Counted from the first letter of the stretch, positions 45,060-54,438 are shown. The stretch: DNA of 64,000 nucleotides from Dyella monticola (GCF_003363155.1 NZ_QRBE01000015.1:1-64000); one strand, 5' to 3'. Numbers and translations are program-made. The notes: generated by a model from the letters alone, not told the origin.

Positions 45060-46334
45060 TCAGTCCGCGCGGCTGAAGGATTGATGGCCATCCAGGATGG
45101 CGCGCATGCGGGCGTGGTCGAGTTCCTTCTCCCAATGTGCAACCACGATGGTGGCCACGCCGTTGCCGATGATGTTGGTGAGCGCACGCGCTTCGCTCAT
45201 GAAGCGGTCGATGCCCAGGATCAATGCGAGTCCCGCTACCGGCACCGATGGCACGACGGCCAAGGTCGCCGCCAGCGTGATGAAACCGGCTCCGGTCACC
45301 CCGGAGGCGCCCTTGGAGGTCAGCATGGCAACGGCGAGCAGGGTGAACTGCTGCGTCCAGGTCAGCTCGACGTTCAATGCCTGGGCGACGAACAGCGCCG
45401 CCATGGTCAGATAGATGTTGGTGCCGTCCAGATTGAACGAGTACCCGCTCGGCACCACCAGGCCAACCACTGCCCGCGCACAACCCACGCGCTCAAGTTT
45501 CTGCATTAGCGGCACGAGTGCGGACTCCGATGAGGATGTACCCAGCACCAGCAGCAGCTCGTCGCGGATATAGCGCAGAAACTTCAGGATGCTGAAACCC
45601 GTTGCCCGTGCGATGGTGCCGAGCACTACCAGCACGAACAGGATGCAGGCCAGATAAAAGCCTCCCATCAGCTTCAGCAGTGGCCCGAGGCTCGCCAGAC
45701 CGTATTTGCCGATGGTGAAGGCCATCGCGCCGAGCGCACCCAGCGGCGCTACGCGCATGATCATGCCCATGATGCGGAAGAACACGCTGGATAGCCCTTC
45801 CAGTAGCGTCATCACCGGTTTGGCGCGCTCCCCGACGTGAATCATGGCGAAGCCAAACAGCATGGCCAGCAACAAAACCTGGAGCAAATCGCCGTTGCCG
45901 CCGAACGCATCGGTGAAGGTCGTTGGAATCAGATGCAGCAGAAACGGCGTGAAGCCTTGCGCATGCGCAGCCTTCGCATACGAGGAGACGATGGACGCAT
46001 CGAGCGATTCGGGCGTGACGTTGAAGCCGGCGCCCGGCTTGAGCAGATTGACCGTCAGCAAGCCGATCACCAGGGCGAAGCTGGATACGATCTCGAAATA
46101 GATGATCGCCCTGGCGCCGATCCGGCCCACCTTCTTGACATCCGATACGTTGGCGATCCCCGTTACCACCGTGAAAAAGATGATCGGACCGATCAGCATT
46201 TTCACCAGCGCAATGAAACCATCGCCCAGGGGCTTGAGCGCAATCCCTGTTTCCGGAAGGTAGTGGCCGATCCCTCCGCCTGCGACGATGGCCACCAGCA
46301 CCCAAAAATAGAAATGGCGATAGAACGAACGCAT
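45060..46334 (-). CDS. dctA: C4-dicarboxylate transporter DctA
   Basis: Sodium or proton symporter for succinate, fumarate and malate; 424 residues, dicarboxylate/amino acid:cation symporter family. It begins [20 protein letters not shown]. Signatures: [17 protein letters not shown], the re-entrant loop [37 protein letters not shown], and [20 protein letters not shown] followed by [20 protein letters not shown] (binding-site Asp, Arg and Asn). It is the first gene of the dctA-porin-MFS-kinase operon. A TAGG-N5-CCCTA sequence lies 72-85 bases upstream of the start and may be a regulator site. Confidence 0.95.
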   Translation of the reverse strand: MRSFYRHFYFWVLVAIVAGGGIGHYLPETGIALKPLGDGFIALVKMLIGPIIFFTVVTGIANVSDVKKVGRIGARAIIYFEIVSSFALVIGLLTVNLLKPGAGFNVTPESLDASIVSSYAKAAHAQGFTPFLLHLIPTTFTDAFGGNGDLLQVLLLAMLFGFAMIHVGERAKPVMTLLEGLSSVFFRIMGMIMRVAPLGALGAMAFTIGKYGLASLGPLLKLMGGFYLACILFVLVVLGTIARATGFSILKFLRYIRDELLLVLGTSSSESALVPLMQKLERVGCARAVVGLVVPSGYSFNLDGTNIYLTMAALFVAQALNVELTWTQQFTLLAVAMLTSKGASGVTGAGFITLAATLAVVPSVPVAGLALILGIDRFMSEARALTNIIGNGVATIVVAHWEKELDHARMRAILDGHQSFSRAD

Positions 46335-46693
46335 GGCTGTCTCTGCGCAATGAGTCCGCAGAAGACTGCACTCATGCAGATAGGCCCTCAATAGCGCTTA
46401 ATGATTAGGAAAAACCCTACATTTTTGCGCACAGCGAATGCTCAGCACACTGCTGAAAAACGCCTCAAAGCAGCGACAAGCATGGCCTTCATCGGTAACG
46501 AGGAAGCGGCGATGCAAGGCCAGGATGGGCAGCGGCGTAGCATGTCCCGTATACATCGGTAAGAGAATGCGTACCGTGTGATCATCCTATCCGCACGCCG
46601 CATTCTGGTTGACGCCATCTTGAGTGGCATCGATCCTGCTGCCTGCCAAAACGGACTCGCACTTGCACGCAATGACATCCATGCGGATGTTTC
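46335..46693. other. Intergenic region upstream of dctA
   Basis: About 360 bases with no credible gene. The part next to dctA must contain its promoter (minus strand) and holds an AT-rich segment with TAGG (46406-46409) and CCCTA (46415-46419). Nothing recognisable was seen in the half next to the LysR gene. Confidence 0.4.
46406..46419 (-). promoter_or_regulatory. Candidate operator upstream of dctA
   Basis: Read on the minus strand: TAGGGTTTTTCCTA, an imperfect inverted repeat 72-85 bases before the dctA start. A related CCCTA-N8-TAGGG sequence (38917-38934) precedes the NarL-type regulator gene. Binding by that regulator is a guess. Confidence 0.25.
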
Positions 46694-47593
46694 CTAAAGC
46701 TGCTTCCCCATCACCTCCACCAGCCAATCCACAAACACGCGCAGGCGGGCGGGCATTTGACGATGCGGTGGATACAGCACCGTCACCGGCAGTGACGGCG
46801 GTGGCATGGTCGGCAGGATTTCTTTGAGCTGCCCTTCGGCCAATCCGTCCGCCACGCGATAGCGCGGAAGTTGTGCGATGCCCAGGCCTGCTTCACAACA
46901 CGCGCGGTAGGCTTCGACGCTGCTGACGGTGACGCGTCCAGGCAGCATCACTTGGCGGCGCTTGCGGCCCTGCATGAAGTCCAGCGATTCGGTGCGGTGG
47001 GTGGTGGGCGAAGCCCAGTTGACGGCGTAGTGGCCGTTTTGTAGGTCCGCCAGCACGCGCGGCGTGCCGTGTTTACGCAGATAGCTCGCGCTGGCCGCGG
47101 TGACTTGTTCCAGCGTGCCGACACGCCGGCCGACGAGGCTCGAATCGGGCAGCGCGCCGACGCGCACGACGCAATCGACAGCTTCGCGCAGCAAGTCGAC
47201 GAAGTGGTCGCCGGTGCCGATGTCCAGTTCGAGCAACGGATAGCGCGCGAAGAATGCGGGCAACGCGGGTATCACCCACATGCGCGCAAACTGGGTGGGC
47301 AGGTCGACGCGCAGGCGGCCGCGTGGCTGCACGGCCGCCTGCAGGAAATCCGCTTCGACCGCATCCACGTCGGCGAGCAGGCGCATGCAGTGGCTGTAAT
47401 ACGCCTCGCCTTCGCGGCTGGCGCGCACGCGGCGCGTGGTTCGTTGCAGGAGCTGCGTGCCTAGTCGCGCCTCCAGGTGCTTGATGGTGTGCGTGACGGT
47501 GGCGCGCGGCAGGTTCAGATCGTCCGCGGCGGCGGTGAAGCTGCCCAGCTCCACGATTCGTGTAAACAGGCGCATGGCGTCGAGGCGGTCCAT
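46694..47593 (-). CDS. LysR-family transcriptional regulator
   Basis: 299 residues from ATG 47593; a TTG 15 bases upstream is possible and neither has a strong ribosome binding site. The N-terminal winged HTH (MRLFTRIVELGSFTAAADDL, LPRATVTHTIKHLEARLGTQLL, RTTRR) is followed by a linker helix and the periplasmic-binding-type effector domain (GRLRVDLPTQFARMWVIPAL, RVGALPDSSLVGRRVG, YRACCEAGLGIAQLPRY). It is divergent from the aldo/keto reductase gene, the classical arrangement for a LysR protein and its target. The effector is unknown. Confidence 0.92.
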   Translation of the reverse strand: MDRLDAMRLFTRIVELGSFTAAADDLNLPRATVTHTIKHLEARLGTQLLQRTTRRVRASREGEAYYSHCMRLLADVDAVEADFLQAAVQPRGRLRVDLPTQFARMWVIPALPAFFARYPLLELDIGTGDHFVDLLREAVDCVVRVGALPDSSLVGRRVGTLEQVTAASASYLRKHGTPRVLADLQNGHYAVNWASPTTHRTESLDFMQGRKRRQVMLPGRVTVSSVEAYRACCEAGLGIAQLPRYRVADGLAEGQLKEILPTMPPPSLPVTVLYPPHRQMPARLRVFVDWLVEVMGKQL

Positions 47594-47705
47594 GGATTGT
47601 TGATCCAAATGGAATAGTGAAGCTCATTATTGAGCATTTATCGCGCGACTGCGTAAGCCGAAGATTCGCTGCCGGCTTCACCCACCCCCGTCAGGAGTTT
47701 CCATC

Positions 47706-48698
47706 GTGCACACACGCATACTCGGCAAGAACGGTCCCACGGTTTCCGCCATCGGCCTGGGCTGTATGGGCATGAGCGAGTTCTACGGCGCGCGTGATGA
47801 CGCCCAATCCATCGCCACGATTCATCATGCGCTCGATCGTGGGCTCAACTTTCTCGACACCGCCGATATCTACGGCCCCTTTACCAATGAAGGGCTGGTC
47901 GGCAAGGCGATCCAGGGCCGTCGCGATCAGGTGTTTTTGGCGACCAAGTTCGGCATCGTGCGCGATCCGGCCGATCCGGCCAAGCGCGGTATCAATGGCC
48001 GTCCGGACTATGTACGTGCCTGTTGCGAGGCCAGTCTGAAGCGGCTTGGCGTGGATCATATCGATCTTTACTACCAGCATCGCGTCGATCCGAACGTGCC
48101 GATCGAAGAAACCGTCGGCGCGATGGCGGAACTGGTGAAAGCGGGCAAGGTGCGTTATTTGGGCTTGTCGGAAGCGGCGGCACAAACCATCGAGCGCGCC
48201 AGCAAAGTGCATACGATCACGGCGCTGCAAAACGAATTTTCGCTGTGGACGCGCGATCCGGAAGAAAACGGCACCTTGGCCATGTGCCGCAAGCTTGGCA
48301 TCGCACTGGTAGCGTATTCGCCATTGGGCCGTGGTTTCCTCACCGGAGCGATCAAAACCCCCGATGACTTCGAGCACGACGATTTCCGCCGCAATAACCC
48401 GCGTTTTCAGGGCGAAAACTTCGCGCGCAACCTGCAGCTGGTGAAGCAGGTGGAAACGCTGGCCACGGAAAAAGGCTGTACGCCGGCGCAGCTCGCGCTG
48501 GCCTGGCTGCTTGCACAGGGAAACGACATCGTGCCGATACCCGGCACGCGCAGCCGCTCGCGCCTGGATGAAAACATCGGTGCGCTGGATGTGCGATTGG
48601 ACGAGGAGGAACTGGCATCGATCGATCGCATCTTTCCCTCCGAAGCCGTGGCCGGCGCGCGCTATGCACCGGCAGGCATGGTGCATATCGGACGGTGA
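47706..48698 (+). CDS. Aldo/keto reductase
   Basis: NAD(P)H-dependent oxidoreductase of 330 residues, (beta/alpha)8 barrel. GTG start with AGGAG about eight bases upstream. The catalytic tetrad is visible: Asp in FLDTADIYG with Tyr of the same segment, Lys in VFLATKFG, and His in DLYYQHRVD. The cofactor region is [16 protein letters not shown] near the C-terminus, a fit for NADPH. It resembles the IolS/YajO group of AKRs that act on a range of aldehydes. Its stop codon overlaps the start of the Rid gene. Control is likely by the divergent LysR protein. Confidence 0.92.
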   Translation: MHTRILGKNGPTVSAIGLGCMGMSEFYGARDDAQSIATIHHALDRGLNFLDTADIYGPFTNEGLVGKAIQGRRDQVFLATKFGIVRDPADPAKRGINGRPDYVRACCEASLKRLGVDHIDLYYQHRVDPNVPIEETVGAMAELVKAGKVRYLGLSEAAAQTIERASKVHTITALQNEFSLWTRDPEENGTLAMCRKLGIALVAYSPLGRGFLTGAIKTPDDFEHDDFRRNNPRFQGENFARNLQLVKQVETLATEKGCTPAQLALAWLLAQGNDIVPIPGTRSRSRLDENIGALDVRLDEEELASIDRIFPSEAVAGARYAPAGMVHIGR

Positions 48699-49096
48699 TC
48701 GCCATGGAGACCATCCAACGTATTCAGCCTTCGACGACTTTCGCCATTCCCGGCATCAAGGCCGCTACCCGCGTCGGCGATCTGCTGTTCGTGTCTGGCC
48801 AGGTACCGCTGGGCCCGACAGGCGAGCTGGTGGGCGTGGGCAATTTTCGCGCGCAGGCCGAGCAGGTGTTTGCCAACCTCGCTGCGGTGCTGGAGGAAGG
48901 CGGCAGCGGGTTCGACAGGATCGTGAAAGTAACGGTCTTTTTTACAGATATCACGCGCGACCTGCCAGCCTTCCGGGAAGTACGCGATCGATACATTGCT
49001 GCCGAACACGCCACCGCCAGTTCAGCGGTGCAGGTGGCGAAGCTGTTTCATCCGTCGGTCTTGTTGGAAGTGGAGGCGGTAGCGGTTTGCGCGTAG
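48695..49096 (+). CDS. Rid (YjgF/YER057c/UK114) family protein
   Basis: 133 residues; GTG 48695 overlaps the upstream TGA, and ATG 48704 is an equally good start. Family features: [60 protein letters not shown] and the C-terminal [17 protein letters not shown]. In true RidA the residue before S-A-V is the catalytic Arg of P-A-R-S; here the sequence is T-A-S-S, so the Arg is missing. It therefore probably belongs to a Rid subfamily without enamine/imine deaminase activity on the standard substrates. It is coupled with the aldo/keto reductase gene. Confidence 0.88.
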   Translation: MIAMETIQRIQPSTTFAIPGIKAATRVGDLLFVSGQVPLGPTGELVGVGNFRAQAEQVFANLAAVLEEGGSGFDRIVKVTVFFTDITRDLPAFREVRDRYIAAEHATASSAVQVAKLFHPSVLLEVEAVAVCA

Positions 49097-49128
49097 TGAC
49101 GATGCGGGTATCTGCATAAACACCCGCA

Positions 49129-49226
49129 GCGCGCCCTCCACTGCTTGCAGGGGAGGGCTGGGGTGGGGTTGTGCGAGCTTGCCTTACTCCACCCTAACCC
49201 TCCCCCACGGCGTAGGGGAGGGAGCC
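49129..49226. repeat. Paired palindromic repeat (REPIN-like) between Rid gene and queF
   Basis: Two palindromes in inverted arrangement: 49131-49158 (CCCTCCACTGCTTGCAGGGGAGGG) and 49190-49226 (CCCTCCCCCACGGCGTAGGGGAGGG), joined by a spacer with GGGGTGGGGTTGTG and GAGCTTGCC. Close in design to the element at 5609-5722. Confidence 0.78.
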
Positions 49227-49292
49227 GTCCTCGCAAAATCGCGCTTCCCTGCGTCCGGAAAGCAGGGAAGCCGTACGCATTACAATGCGCAG

Positions 49293-50117
49293 ATGACCAC
49301 CCCCGAACATTCCCCCCTCGGCAAGCACACCGTCTACGCCGACCGGTACGACCCCTCCCTGCTGTTTCCCATTCCCCGCCAGTCCAAACGCGATGAGATC
49401 GGCGTACGCGAACCGCTGCCGTTCCAGGGCGTGGATATCTGGAACGCCTACGAGCTTTCCTGGCTGGACATGCACGGCAAGCCGATGGTGGGCGTGGCCG
49501 AATTCCACGTGCCGGCGAACTCGCCCAACATCATCGAATCGAAGTCCTTCAAGCTTTATCTCAACGGTTTTGCGCAGGAACCCGTCGCCAACGCGGCGGC
49601 GCTGAGCGCGCTGCTGCAGCAGGATCTCACCCGCGTCGCCGGCGCGGTGGTGACGGTGACGATTCGCTCGCCACGTACCGCGCAGCACGTATTTGCCGAT
49701 CTGGCCGGTGAATCGATCGACGCGCTGCCGGTGACGATCGACCACTATGGTCCACCCAAGGCCGATTACCTGCACGTCGACGACAGCGCCGGCATTGTGG
49801 AAGAAACCCTGCTCTCAGACCTGCTGCGCTCCAATTGCCCCGTGACCGGACAGCCCGACTGGGGCAGCGTGCAGATTGCCTACCGCGGCGCGCCGATCGA
49901 CCGCGAAGGCTTGCTGCGCTACCTGGTGTCCTTCCGCACCCATAACGAATTCCATGAACAGTGCGTGGAGCGCATCTTCACCGACGTGATGACGTACTGC
50001 GCGCCGGAACGACTGAGCGTCTATGCCCGCTACACGCGCCGCGGGGGGCTGGATATCAACCCTTTCCGCAGTACAGACAAGGCGCTGCCGGACAATGCTC
50101 GCGGCGCGCGTCAATAA
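49293..50117 (+). CDS. queF: NADPH-dependent preQ0 reductase QueF (long form)
   Basis: Queuosine pathway enzyme that reduces 7-cyano-7-deazaguanine to 7-aminomethyl-7-deazaguanine; 274 residues, the two-lobed E. coli-type length. The active-site segment [15 protein letters not shown] carries the nucleophile Cys182 and the proton donor Asp189. The substrate-binding Glu lies in the conserved N-terminal [14 protein letters not shown] segment, and [19 protein letters not shown] is the second family block. ATG 49293 is chosen by similarity; the frame upstream translates the repeat. No preQ1 riboswitch was recognised in front. Confidence 0.95.
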   Translation: MTTPEHSPLGKHTVYADRYDPSLLFPIPRQSKRDEIGVREPLPFQGVDIWNAYELSWLDMHGKPMVGVAEFHVPANSPNIIESKSFKLYLNGFAQEPVANAAALSALLQQDLTRVAGAVVTVTIRSPRTAQHVFADLAGESIDALPVTIDHYGPPKADYLHVDDSAGIVEETLLSDLLRSNCPVTGQPDWGSVQIAYRGAPIDREGLLRYLVSFRTHNEFHEQCVERIFTDVMTYCAPERLSVYARYTRRGGLDINPFRSTDKALPDNARGARQ

Positions 50118-50239
50118 CGTTAAACTCCCGCGGATGCCTGGGGCCGGTCATCGGCACTTCAGATCGTGGGCGCTAGCCTTAACAACTGCTTGAACGCCGG
50201 TCCCCGGTAACGTTTTTCATTCTTTCGGAATCCCCGCAC

Positions 50240-50845
50240 ATGAAACTCTCCGCACGTTCCGCCGCCCTCTACGGCGTTACCTTGGTAGGCCTGCTGGCGC
50301 TCAGCGCCTGCGGCAAGAACGAGCAGCAGCCCGCGAATCAGCCGGCCGCATCCAGCACGGCCCCGGCACCGGCCAGCACCGCCGCGCATCCGACGTCGAG
50401 CGCCACGGCCGCAGCGCCGGCGCACACGAGCACCGCGCCGGCGGCGGTGGCTCCCGCACCGGCCGCAGCCAGCACCGTGGCATCGGCAGCCGCGCCTGCC
50501 GCCGACGGTTTCCAGGTCAGCACGATTACGCTGGGCGACACCGTCACCACCGACCACAAGGTCAGGAAGGAACTCACCACCTTCTCGCCGAGCCAGAAGA
50601 CCATCTACGTAAGCGTGGAAACCACCGGCAGCACGCCGGGTGCAACGCTTAACGCCAAATGGACGTACGTGGACAAGGACCAGATGATCGTCAGCACCAG
50701 CCAATCGATCATCGCCGACAGCCCCAGCACTACTACCTTCCGCGTGCAGAATCCGGACCTGTGGCCGGAGGGCAAGTACAAGGTGGATATCTCGGTGGAC
50801 GGCAAGCCGGCTGCCAGCAAGACCTTCGAAGTAAAGAAGAGCTGA
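50240..50845 (+). CDS. Lipoprotein of unknown function
   Basis: 201 residues. A type II signal peptide ends in the lipobox LALSAC (Cys24 the lipidated residue), followed by GKNEQQ. Residues ~30-88 are almost entirely Ala, Pro, Ser and Thr (a flexible tether). The C-terminal ~110 residues look like a single beta-sandwich domain (FQVSTITLGDTV, KTIYVSVETTGS, LNAKWTYVDKDQMI, WPEGKYKVDISVDGKPAASK). No family recognised beyond that. The residue after the Cys is Gly, so outer-membrane sorting is expected. A good terminator follows. Confidence 0.82.
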   Translation: MKLSARSAALYGVTLVGLLALSACGKNEQQPANQPAASSTAPAPASTAAHPTSSATAAAPAHTSTAPAAVAPAPAAASTVASAAAPAADGFQVSTITLGDTVTTDHKVRKELTTFSPSQKTIYVSVETTGSTPGATLNAKWTYVDKDQMIVSTSQSIIADSPSTTTFRVQNPDLWPEGKYKVDISVDGKPAASKTFEVKKS

Positions 50846-50869
50846 GCCGCATCGGCGTGATGCATACCG

Positions 50870-50900
50870 GGGCGCTCCCTATCGGAGCGCCCTTTGTTTT
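50870..50900 (+). terminator. Intrinsic terminator after the lipoprotein gene
   Basis: Perfect 9-base stem GGGCGCTCC / GGAGCGCCC with loop CTATC, followed by TTTGTTTT. Confidence 0.9.
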
Positions 50901-51055
50901 GGACCTGAGCCGCGCCGGCGAAAACCGGACCCGGGGGGTTTCCACCACAAAGACGCTAGGCCCCGGCTTTCGCCAGGGCGGCAGGATCGACGCTAATCGG
51001 TGTCATTGCACCTATGGCACCATCGCGGTCTGGGGACCAGAGAGGCATTCGTAGC

Positions 51056-53659
51056 GTGGAGCAACAAGGCGGGGCCGAAGTCCTTAGCCAAGAAGACGCC
51101 TTGAACCGGGCCGGCCCGGTATGGCTGCGTCGATTCGGCGGTCCGGCATTGTCGGTGCTGATGCTAGCCCTGGCGTTGTGGGCGTTGTATCGCCTGGCCG
51201 GCGAGGTGAGCTATCACCAGGTCGGCGAATACATGCATCGCCTGCGCCGCGGACGCATCGGCCAGGCGATCGTGCTTACCGCGCTCGGCTATGCGGTGAT
51301 GCCGCTGTATGACTTGTTCGCGTTGAAGGCGATCGGCCGCTCGCTGCCGAAGCCGCGCGTGGCGCTGATCTCGTTCATCAGCTATGCCTTCAGCAACACG
51401 CTGGGCATGGCAATGCTGGTATCGGGCTCGATTCGCTACCGGTTCTATATCCAGGCCGGCTTGTCGACGATGGATGTCGCCAAGGTGGTGGTGTTTTGCA
51501 CGATCAGTTTCTGGCTTGGGTTGTTCGCCATCACCGGCGCCACACTGTTGCTGGTGCCGATTCCGCCGGGCATACCGTTCGCTCACGCGCGACTGCTGTT
51601 GGGCGTGGCGCTGTGCTTGATTCCACTGTTGTGGCTGCTGGGCGGTGCTCTGCTGCGCCGGCCGATGAAGCTGTGGCGCTGGGCGGTGCGAATTCCGCCG
51701 TTTTCGGTGGGTATCCGCCAGGTGTTTGTCGGTGCGCTGGACTGGGGCCTGGCCGCGGCCGTGCTGTATGCACTGATGCCCGATTCGCTGGCGCTGCATT
51801 TCGGTTCATTCCTGGCGATCTTCGCGCTTGCGCAGATCGCGGGCCTGATCAGCCATGTGCCCGGCGGCCTGGGCGTGTTTGAAGCGGTGATGCTGGCGGG
51901 CTTCGGCGCCACCGGCAATCAAGCGTTGTCCGCGCCGATTCTCGGTGCACTGGCAGCCTATCGCGGTGTCTATTATCTGCTGCCGTTGTGCGCGGCGACC
52001 GTCGCCGTGGTGGTCCGCGAAGCGCACGGGCTGCGCCAGACGGCACTGCTTTCGCCATGGTTCAACGGCATTCTGCCGCCTTTCTTTGCGGGTCTCACGC
52101 TGGTGTCAGGCGCGGTGCTGCTGTTCTCCGGCGCGACCGCCGTGCTGCCCGGTCGCCTGGAGTTGCTCAGCGATCTGCTGCCGCTGCCGGTGATGGAGAT
52201 TTCGCATTTCTTGAACAGCGTGATTGGCATGTCGCTGCTAATACTCGCACGCGGCCTGCAGCGCCGATTGGATGCGGCCTATTGGCTGACACTGGTGCTC
52301 CTGGTGGCTGGTGCCGTGGCCTCGCTGCTCAAAGGCATCGATTACGAAGAAGCCGGCTTGCTGATCCTGCTCGCGGTGGCGTTGTCGCCTGCGCATCGGT
52401 TGTTCTATCGCCGCGCTTCGCTGTTCGATATGACCTTTTCGTTCGGCTGGCTGCTGGCCTGTGCCACGGTGCTGGGCTGCACGGTGTGGCTCGTGCTTTT
52501 CAGCTATCAGCACGTGGAATACAGCAGTGATCTGTGGTGGCAATTCAGTTTTTATCACGGCAATGCGCCGCGCGCGCTGCGTGCGCTGGTCGGCGCCGCC
52601 GGGGTGGCGTTCCTGTTCGCGCTCACCACGCTGATCCGTTCTGCCCGTACACGCCCCACGCTGCCGGACGAAGCCGGTCTGTCACGCGCACTGCCGTTGA
52701 TCAAGCACTACCCCTCCGCACAAGCGCATCTTGCGTTGATGGGCGACAAGAGCCTGCTGTTCGATCCGCAAGACAAAGCCTTCATCATGTACGGCATCGA
52801 AGGTCGCAGCTGGGTGGCGATGGGCGATCCCATCGGAGGAGACGACCGCGCGCGGCAGGAGCTTGTGTGGACCTTCCGCGAACGCTGCGAACGCGCTGGC
52901 GGCTGGCCGGTGTTCTATCAGGTGAACCCGGCGGATCTTGATCTCTATCTGGAAGTGGGCATGAGCCTGCTGAAGATCGGCGAGGAAGCACGCGTAAAGC
53001 TCGAACAGTTCAACCTCGACGGTAAGTCTAAAAAAGTGCTGCGCAACACGGTGAACAAGCTGGTGCGCGAAGGATTGCGCCTGGAAATCGTGCCGATCGA
53101 AGGCGTGCCGGCGTTGTTGACCCAGCTGAAGCACATTTCCAATGCATGGCTCAATGAGAAACGCGCGCGCGAAAAGGGCTTCTCGCTGGGTGCGTTCGAC
53201 GAGCGCTATCTGTGCCGCACCCCCATGGCCGTGGTCTGGCAACACGACAAAGCCGTGGCCTTCGCCAACTTGTTCCTTACCGACAGCATGGAAGAGGCGT
53301 CGGTGGACCTCATGCGCTTCCTGCCCGATGCACCGCCTGGGTTGATGGATTACCTGTTCGTGGAATTGATGCAGTGGTCCAAGGCGCAAGGCTATCGCTG
53401 GTTCAATCTCGGCATGGCGCCGCTGTCGGGTCTGCAAAGCCGCCGCCAGGCGCCGCTGTGGAACCGTTTCGGCGCGTTGATCTTCGGACGCGGCGAACGC
53501 TTCTATAATTTCCAGGGCCTGCACCGCTACAAGGACAAGTTCGATCCGGAATGGGAACCGCGGTACCTGGCAGCCCCGGGCGGCATTGCGTTGCCGGTGG
53601 TGCTCACCAATGTCGCCAGCCTGATTTCAGGCGGCCTTAGCGGAGTCGTGCGTCGATGA
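51056..53659 (+). CDS. mprF: Bifunctional lysylphosphatidylglycerol flippase/synthetase MprF
   Basis: Integral membrane protein of about 867 residues. It transfers lysine (or another aminoacyl group) from tRNA to phosphatidylglycerol and flips the product, lowering the surface charge and the effect of cationic peptides. The N-terminal flippase part has LISFISYAFSNTLGMAM, SGSIRYRFYIQAGLS and the GLISHVPGGLGVFEAVML signature of the UPF0104 fold. About fourteen helices precede the soluble C-terminal synthase (from ~510), with HLALMGDKSLLFD, SWVAMGDPIGGD, MDYLFVELMQWSKAQGYRWF and the end YKDKFDPEWEPRYL. GTG 51056 follows GAGAGG; ATG 51014 is in frame but lacks a site. Its stop overlaps the next gene. 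Confidence 0.92.
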   Translation: MEQQGGAEVLSQEDALNRAGPVWLRRFGGPALSVLMLALALWALYRLAGEVSYHQVGEYMHRLRRGRIGQAIVLTALGYAVMPLYDLFALKAIGRSLPKPRVALISFISYAFSNTLGMAMLVSGSIRYRFYIQAGLSTMDVAKVVVFCTISFWLGLFAITGATLLLVPIPPGIPFAHARLLLGVALCLIPLLWLLGGALLRRPMKLWRWAVRIPPFSVGIRQVFVGALDWGLAAAVLYALMPDSLALHFGSFLAIFALAQIAGLISHVPGGLGVFEAVMLAGFGATGNQALSAPILGALAAYRGVYYLLPLCAATVAVVVREAHGLRQTALLSPWFNGILPPFFAGLTLVSGAVLLFSGATAVLPGRLELLSDLLPLPVMEISHFLNSVIGMSLLILARGLQRRLDAAYWLTLVLLVAGAVASLLKGIDYEEAGLLILLAVALSPAHRLFYRRASLFDMTFSFGWLLACATVLGCTVWLVLFSYQHVEYSSDLWWQFSFYHGNAPRALRALVGAAGVAFLFALTTLIRSARTRPTLPDEAGLSRALPLIKHYPSAQAHLALMGDKSLLFDPQDKAFIMYGIEGRSWVAMGDPIGGDDRARQELVWTFRERCERAGGWPVFYQVNPADLDLYLEVGMSLLKIGEEARVKLEQFNLDGKSKKVLRNTVNKLVREGLRLEIVPIEGVPALLTQLKHISNAWLNEKRAREKGFSLGAFDERYLCRTPMAVVWQHDKAVAFANLFLTDSMEEASVDLMRFLPDAPPGLMDYLFVELMQWSKAQGYRWFNLGMAPLSGLQSRRQAPLWNRFGALIFGRGERFYNFQGLHRYKDKFDPEWEPRYLAAPGGIALPVVLTNVASLISGGLSGVVRR

Positions 53660-54438
53660 AGTTGCGTATTGCTGCGGTGGTTGTCGTGCTGGCAGTCATC
53701 GCCGTCCTGGTCATCTTTAAGCCGTTCCCGCATCCAAGCCTGGAACACGCGACGGTCAAGTTGATGCCTACCACACAGGCACCGGCCGGCCATGACGACG
53801 TGCTGGCGGTGTTCTATTCCGGCGATGGCGGCTGGCGCGATCTGGATAAGCAACTGGGTCAACGGCTCGTCGCGCGCGGCGTGCCTGTACTTGGCATCAG
53901 CTGCCTGGATTACTACTGGCGCATGCGCTCGGCAGACGAATCGGCGAAAGACCTGGATGCGCTGATTACCCAATACACCAGCCAGTGGCACAAGCAAAAG
54001 GTATGGCTGATCGGCTTTTCCTTCGGCGCCGACGTGCTGCCGACGATCGTGAACAAGCTCAGCCCCGCCAACCGTGCGCGCATCACTCAGATAGTGCTGC
54101 TTTCGCCCAGCATGGATGTGAACTTCGAGATCGAAATGGAGGATTACATCATGGTGCGCGAGAACTGGTTGAAGACGCACCTGCAGGAACTCAAGCAACG
54201 AATCAATCCCGTGCCGCACTATCCGGCGCTGCCGCCGATCGTCGCACTCGAGGGTCAGCCGCCGCTCGTGTGCTATTACGGCCACGACGATAGCGATGAC
54301 ACCGTGTGCGACGATCCGCATCTGCCCAAATGGGTGAAGGTGTACGAGATGCCGGGCGATCATCACTTCGACTACAACTATGATGGGCTTGCGGTGCGCA
54401 TGATTGGTGATCTGCCGAAGGATGCGGCGACACCGTAA
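53656..54438 (+). CDS. AcvB/VirJ-type serine hydrolase, probable lysyl-PG hydrolase
   Basis: 260 residues; the ATG overlaps the mprF stop (ATGA), so translation is coupled. An N-terminal anchor (IAAVVVVLAVIAVLVIF) places the enzyme in the periplasm. The VirJ/AcvB alpha/beta-hydrolase domain shows FYSGDGGWRDLDK, GISCLDYYWRMRSADE, the nucleophile motif GFSFGADVLP and the His in MPGDHHFDYNYD. In Agrobacterium and Rhizobium the AcvB homologue cleaves lysyl-phosphatidylglycerol. Here a short, VirJ-length version is joined to the synthase gene, so the pair likely sets the level of aminoacyl-PG. Confidence 0.88.
   Translation: MKLRIAAVVVVLAVIAVLVIFKPFPHPSLEHATVKLMPTTQAPAGHDDVLAVFYSGDGGWRDLDKQLGQRLVARGVPVLGISCLDYYWRMRSADESAKDLDALITQYTSQWHKQKVWLIGFSFGADVLPTIVNKLSPANRARITQIVLLSPSMDVNFEIEMEDYIMVRENWLKTHLQELKQRINPVPHYPALPPIVALEGQPPLVCYYGHDDSDDTVCDDPHLPKWVKVYEMPGDHHFDYNYDGLAVRMIGDLPKDAATP

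Noticed and set aside
46442..46678. A 78-codon frame upstream of dctA on the minus strand.
   Set aside because: No ribosome binding site, no recognisable protein features, and an unusual Arg/Met-rich composition.
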